From assembly GCA_049325415.1 (NCBI GenBank), contig JBMOLL010000121.1:1-35417 (forward strand): a stretch of 35,417 nucleotides of DNA, given 5' to 3'. The DNA comes from JBMOLL01 sp049325415. Its GTDB lineage: Bacteria; Bacteroidota; Bacteroidia; Bacteroidales; GCA-2748055. A model generated the notes under the pieces. That model ran no database searches, had not been told where the DNA came from, and saw only the letters and a list, made by a program, of their open reading frames with translations. Positions within the stretch are counted from its first letter, which is position 1. Every line of letters begins with the position of its first letter. The translations under genes were made by a program, and so were the position numbers. Shown here one piece after another: positions 32,181 to 35,417 of the stretch.

Positions 32181-32545
32181 CAGGAAATCAGATTTTTAAT
32201 TTTATCACGAATTTTATCCACAGAATAAGGTTTTGTAATCAGCTCATCAAAACCCACATCGGAGTAATCTTCAAAAAAGAGTTCCGGATTATGAGCGGTT
32301 AAAGCTATAATCGGTATCATATTCACCGGGTATTTCATTTTACTGCGGATATACTGAGTGGTTTCAATCCCGTTCATCACAGGCATTTCTATATCCATAA
32401 AAACCAGGCCGAATTCCTGTTTTTCAAGCTCTTCAACAGCCAGCTGTCCGTTTTCAACCAGCACAACTTCGTGACCGGTACTTTTAATCAGTTCCGATAA
32501 AAGCAAGCGATTCGTATAGATATCATCCACCACCAGGATCCTCAT
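32180..32545 (-). CDS. Stand-alone response-regulator receiver protein (CheY-like)
   Basis: 121 residues, one receiver domain only. Acidic pocket VVDD (Asp7-Asp8), phospho-acceptor Asp in VFMDIEMPVMNG, conserved Thr in IIALTA, Lys in LITKPYS. There is no DNA-binding or enzymatic output, so it works by protein-protein contact or as a phosphate sink. This subfamily sequence (MPVMNGIETTQYIRSK) resembles the receivers of hybrid kinases. The UPF0316 gene is coupled downstream, and the membrane PAS/GAF sensor gene is divergent (140 nt). An exact -7 (32579-32586) precedes it. The cognate kinase is not evident locally; the sensor next door lacks a kinase domain. Confidence 0.92.
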   Translation of the reverse strand: MRILVVDDIYTNRLLLSELIKSTGHEVVLVENGQLAVEELEKQEFGLVFMDIEMPVMNGIETTQYIRSKMKYPVNMIPIIALTAHNPELFFEDYSDVGFDELITKPYSVDKIRDKIKNLIS

Positions 32546-32578
32546 CTGCCTGAATTTTATTCCTTAATGCAAGGTTCT

Positions 32579-32586
32579 TCAAAAAT
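32579..32586 (-). promoter_or_regulatory. -7 element of the receiver/UPF0316 operon
   Basis: Minus-strand TATTTTTG, exact TAnnTTTG; predicted start point near 32570, leader about 25 nt. No -33 TTTG at normal spacing. Confidence 0.5.
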
Positions 32587-32655
32587 AAGGTTTTTTCTTT
32601 CATCGGAGAATATGGTGAATAGAAATACGAACCCGTTACAATTCGAAAAAATAGC

Positions 32656-32663
32656 TAATTTTA
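32656..32663 (+). promoter_or_regulatory. Possible -7 element of the PAS/GAF sensor gene
   Basis: TAATTTTA, 7/8 match to TAnnTTTG, ending 22 nt before ATG 32686; predicted start point near 32672. Confidence 0.3.
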
Positions 32664-32685
32664 ATGCTGAGTACACGAATCAGAC

Positions 32686-34941
32686 ATGAGTCAATCCAAA
32701 AGGAACAGAATTTTCCGGAACACAGTGTTTTTCGGGCTTGGCGGCCTGCTGATCACTTTATCGCTTTACCTGTTCCTTTTCCAGCACGACGACCTGGCAT
32801 TTACTTTCAAGCAGGCCGCTCAATTACATAAAACCTACCCGGTGCTGCTGTTTTTTGACCTGTTTCCCTTCCTGGGACTATACCTTGGTTACTGGCTGAC
32901 AGACAGATGGCTGATCCGGCTGAACAGGCTGGAGCAAAGGATCCGGAAGGACAGTTACAATAAACAGGCTGTCAAGGAGTTTATCAACGATCTGATACAG
33001 GGCAACCTGGAGAGCAACCTCACCGCCGATCTGTCGGAAAATGACCTGACAGACGCCCTTGTTCGGCTGCAGCAAACCCTGTCCCGGAACCGGGAAGAAG
33101 TGAAACAGAGGAAGCATGAAGATGATCAGCGAAACTGGGTATCGGAGGGCATTGCCCAGATCGGGGATCTATTGCGGACCTATACCGACGACATGGAGAA
33201 CCTTGCATACACGGTTATTTCATTCCTGGTCCGCTACCTAAAAGCCAACCAGGGTGGTTTTTTTATTGTAGAGGGAGAAGATCCTGAAAAGAAAATAAGG
33301 ATGATCGCCTGCCATGCCTATGAGAGACGCAAATTTCCCGATTCAGTGATTAACTGGGGAGAAGGGCTTATCGGCGCGGTTGCACTGGAAAAGAAGAGTT
33401 ATTATACGAACAGGATTCCCGACGGATACCTGACGATCACTTCCGGCCTGGGAAAGGCCAATCCCGGTTTTCTTCTTATCACTCCCTTAATACTTAATAA
33501 TACGGTTTATGGCGTTGTTGAAATAGCTTCCTTCAAACCGATTGAGACGTATCAGCTGAATTTTATTGAGCGGGCAGCTGAAAGTATAGCTGTAACACTC
33601 AATGCCATTGAAAGCAGCATCCGCACTTCCCAGTTGCTCAGAGAGACCCAGGCACAGGCTGCAAAACTGGCCTTACAGGAGGAACAGGTAAGAAAAAACA
33701 TCGAAGAGCTGAAGATCACGCAGGATGAAGCCGCACGGCAGGCAGAAAAATTCATCAGTTTTACCAATTCTGTTAATCATACCCTGATCAGGGCCGAATA
33801 CAATACCGACGGAATACTTCTCTATGCCAATACGAAGTTTCTGAAGAAACTTGGGTATTCAGGAAACCGTGATGTGGAAGGGAAGCCGATTTCCATGTTC
33901 ATTCATGAAAAGGACCTTGAATGGTTTAACGGAATGTGGAAAAAGCTGGCTGGTGGTGGGCAGCATTTCGAGGGATATATGAAACATATCACCAGGCAGG
34001 GACAGGATCTCTGGACCATGGCAACCTACACCTGTGTGAGAAAAGACGATGGCGGAGTGGAGAAGATACTTTTCCTGGCGATCGACAGTACGGACTATAA
34101 GAAGCAAAGCCTTGATTATGAAAGTCAGCTCGAGGCTATAAACAGGCTCAGTCATAAGGCCCAGTTCACTCCTGATGGCAAGTTTCTCTCCTGCAACCAG
34201 TTGTTTGCCGGTTCATTTAAATACACCGAACAGGAGATGTTGCAGATGAACGTCTTTGATTTTATTACGCGTAGCGATCAGGAACGGATCAATGAGGTCT
34301 GGGAGAATGTAACCCGGGGGCTGCCTTTCCAGGGACAGCTTCGCTTCAGGAATAAGTACGAGGATGAAATCTGGTTCAGGGCCACTTTCACTTCTGTCAA
34401 TGACATGTACGGCGAGGTAGAAAGGGTCATTTTCATAGCTCATGAGATTACCAAGGAGAAAGAGATGGAAAGCGAGATGATCCGTCAGCACGAACAATTG
34501 CTGAAAAAAGAAGAAGAATTCCGTCTGCTCAGCCTTGACCTGCAAAAAAAACTGGATGAATCCATAGCCCGAAGGGATGAAGAAAAAGCCGGATTGCGCG
34601 CCCGACAGGACCTATATCTTGGCATTCTCCGCCAGCTACCCATGCCGGTCATTCTGTTCAACAACCTGGGATATCTTGTACTCGTCAATAAAGCTGCGGA
34701 AAAACTATTCGGGGTGAAAAACGACAGGGTAAGCGGTACACGTTTATCCCTGCTCTTCAACACCGGGACCAGTGATGAATTGATCAGCAGTCTTGCAGAT
34801 CCTGCCCTGCAGAAAAAAGAAGGGCACTACCGGTCTGTCCGATTCAGCGTGTCGGGCGGAGACAGTCAGAAGGCCGACTTTACCCTAATGCGCCAGGAAT
34901 TCGGAGAGGAAGTACTCTATACCCTGATTATTCTGAGGTAA
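32686..34941 (+). CDS. Membrane GAF/multi-PAS sensor without output domain
   Basis: 751 residues. Two membrane segments lie at the N-terminus (VFFGLGGLLITLSLYLFLF; YPVLLFFDLFPFLGLYLGYW), then a linker of charged helices (about 85-150), a GAF domain (about 160-305; GFFIVEGEDPEKKIRMIA, GEGLIGAVALEKKSYYTN, LITPLILNNTVYGVVEIASF), a coiled coil (about 310-365), PAS1 (about 370-480), PAS2 (about 490-600), a second coiled coil, and PAS3 (about 640-751) which ends the protein. No HisKA, HATPase, GGDEF, methyl-accepting or phosphatase domain follows. It may relay signals by partner binding; the divergent CheY-like gene is an obvious neighbour but not proof of partnership. It is convergent with the glutathione peroxidase gene with adjacent stops. 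Confidence 0.88.
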   Translation: MSQSKRNRIFRNTVFFGLGGLLITLSLYLFLFQHDDLAFTFKQAAQLHKTYPVLLFFDLFPFLGLYLGYWLTDRWLIRLNRLEQRIRKDSYNKQAVKEFINDLIQGNLESNLTADLSENDLTDALVRLQQTLSRNREEVKQRKHEDDQRNWVSEGIAQIGDLLRTYTDDMENLAYTVISFLVRYLKANQGGFFIVEGEDPEKKIRMIACHAYERRKFPDSVINWGEGLIGAVALEKKSYYTNRIPDGYLTITSGLGKANPGFLLITPLILNNTVYGVVEIASFKPIETYQLNFIERAAESIAVTLNAIESSIRTSQLLRETQAQAAKLALQEEQVRKNIEELKITQDEAARQAEKFISFTNSVNHTLIRAEYNTDGILLYANTKFLKKLGYSGNRDVEGKPISMFIHEKDLEWFNGMWKKLAGGGQHFEGYMKHITRQGQDLWTMATYTCVRKDDGGVEKILFLAIDSTDYKKQSLDYESQLEAINRLSHKAQFTPDGKFLSCNQLFAGSFKYTEQEMLQMNVFDFITRSDQERINEVWENVTRGLPFQGQLRFRNKYEDEIWFRATFTSVNDMYGEVERVIFIAHEITKEKEMESEMIRQHEQLLKKEEEFRLLSLDLQKKLDESIARRDEEKAGLRARQDLYLGILRQLPMPVILFNNLGYLVLVNKAAEKLFGVKNDRVSGTRLSLLFNTGTSDELISSLADPALQKKEGHYRSVRFSVSGGDSQKADFTLMRQEFGEEVLYTLIILR

Positions 34942-35417
34942 TCAGTTTTTCTGATTCAGCCAGGTAATGATCTTATCGCTATAGGGCTTGTCGGCTGGAG
35001 CGGCATAACCATAAAGTGTCCCGTCGGGGTTGATCATGTATTTCTGGAAATTCCAGCTTACACTGCTGTCTTCTACCCCATTCAGCTTCTTGCTGGTCAG
35101 CCATTTATACAATTCATGCTGATCATCACCCTTCACGGAGATCTTGGCCATCATGGGGAAGGTTACGCCATAGTTCGAACGGCAGAATTCGGCTATTTCC
35201 TTGTTGGAACCCGGCTCCTGCTTTAAAAAGTTATTCGCCGGAAAACCAACGATCACCAAGCCTTTATCCTTATATTCCCCGTATAGTTTCTCGAGATCTT
35301 CATACTGGGGCGTGTAGCCGCACTTCGAGGCGGTGTTGACAATCAGCACCTTTTTACCTTTCAGGGAAGCGAAATCAAAGTCATTACCGCTGATATCCTT
35401 AACCTTGAATCCATAGA
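34942..35417 (-). CDS. Glutathione peroxidase family protein (5' end outside window)
   Basis: The C-terminal 158 codons are present; the frame continues off the right edge (YGFKVKDISGNDFDFASLKG before the catalytic part), so an apparent GTG at 35349 is not the start. Peroxidatic Cys in NTASKCGYTPQYEDLEKLY, Trp-Asn in SVSWNFQKYMI. The usual GFPCNQF tetrad segment reads GFPANNFLKQEPGSN: the second (resolving-type) Cys is Ala and the Gln is Asn, a variant common in Bacteroidota GPx-like proteins. These enzymes are usually thioredoxin-linked peroxidases reducing H2O2 or lipid hydroperoxides. A signal peptide, frequent in the family, cannot be judged. Convergent with the PAS/GAF sensor. Confidence 0.9.
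   Translation of the reverse strand, partial: YGFKVKDISGNDFDFASLKGKKVLIVNTASKCGYTPQYEDLEKLYGEYKDKGLVIVGFPANNFLKQEPGSNKEIAEFCRSNYGVTFPMMAKISVKGDDQHELYKWLTSKKLNGVEDSSVSWNFQKYMINPDGTLYGYAAPADKPYSDKIITWLNQKN

Noticed and set aside
35347..35349. GTG start making glutathione peroxidase 135 residues
   Set aside because: Conserved GPx sequence continues upstream in frame to the window edge, so the gene is cut by the window.

Overview
The window looks like a stretch of Bacteroidota chromosome, probably of a Bacteroidales-like anaerobe or facultative anaerobe. Three things support this. Many genes are preceded by the Bacteroidota -7 element TAnnTTTG and few have Shine-Dalgarno sites. Several families are typical of the phylum (DUF2027-Smr, DUF6588, long QueA paralogue, surface fibres with collagen and hyaline repeats, TPR histidine kinases). 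The rnpB gene reads as an ordinary bacterial RNase P RNA. Coding density is high, base composition looks even, and I see no integrase, transposase, CRISPR array, tRNA or rRNA. The content is mostly core genome.

Layout. 1-1805: the first 138 codons of an unrecognised protein and an exported beta-lactamase-fold serine hydrolase, both on the minus strand. 1806-2685: the largest gene-free gap; it holds a GC-rich, highly structured block ending in a terminator, read here as a candidate non-coding RNA (or leader with a 40-codon ORF) on the minus strand. 2686-9321: a genome-maintenance island with an SRAP abasic-site protein, a Lon-N-domain protein, a LexA-like XRE-S24 repressor, and divergent from it a Y-family polymerase translationally coupled to a short DnaE-type polymerase. 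A pair of identical TGATTA-N5-TAATCA operators lies in the divergent promoter region. 9318-13874: a two-gene minus-strand operon of a TPR sensor histidine kinase and a RelA-type (p)ppGpp enzyme whose hydrolase centre is lost.

13997-19702: a YfcC-family carrier, a DUF6588 exported protein, then rarA and kdsA overlapping, and an exported LolA-like protein ending in a strong terminator. 19737-20059: rnpB. 20122-23458: DUF2027-Smr protein and a QueA-family enzyme fired from back-to-back promoters, then threonine aldolase downstream of a C69 dipeptidase (minus-strand operon through 25059). 25288-29016: a 1242-residue secreted fibre (collagen-like repeats, about 30 hyaline/YadA-head repeats, S74 intramolecular chaperone). 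29066-34941: prfC, free methionine-R-sulfoxide reductase, a single PAS protein, UPF0316 membrane protein, a stand-alone receiver protein and a membrane GAF/PAS sensor with no output domain. 34942-35417: a glutathione peroxidase cut by the window edge.

Together the region is weighted toward stress physiology: DNA damage tolerance (SRAP, repressor, two polymerases, RarA), stringent response, oxidative repair (fRMsr, GPx) and signalling. The best candidate for an under-described system is the repressor/Y-polymerase/DnaE cassette with its operator pair and nearby SRAP gene; the second is the structured RNA candidate at about 2085-2460. Gene functions are assigned by reading motifs; no database search was run.
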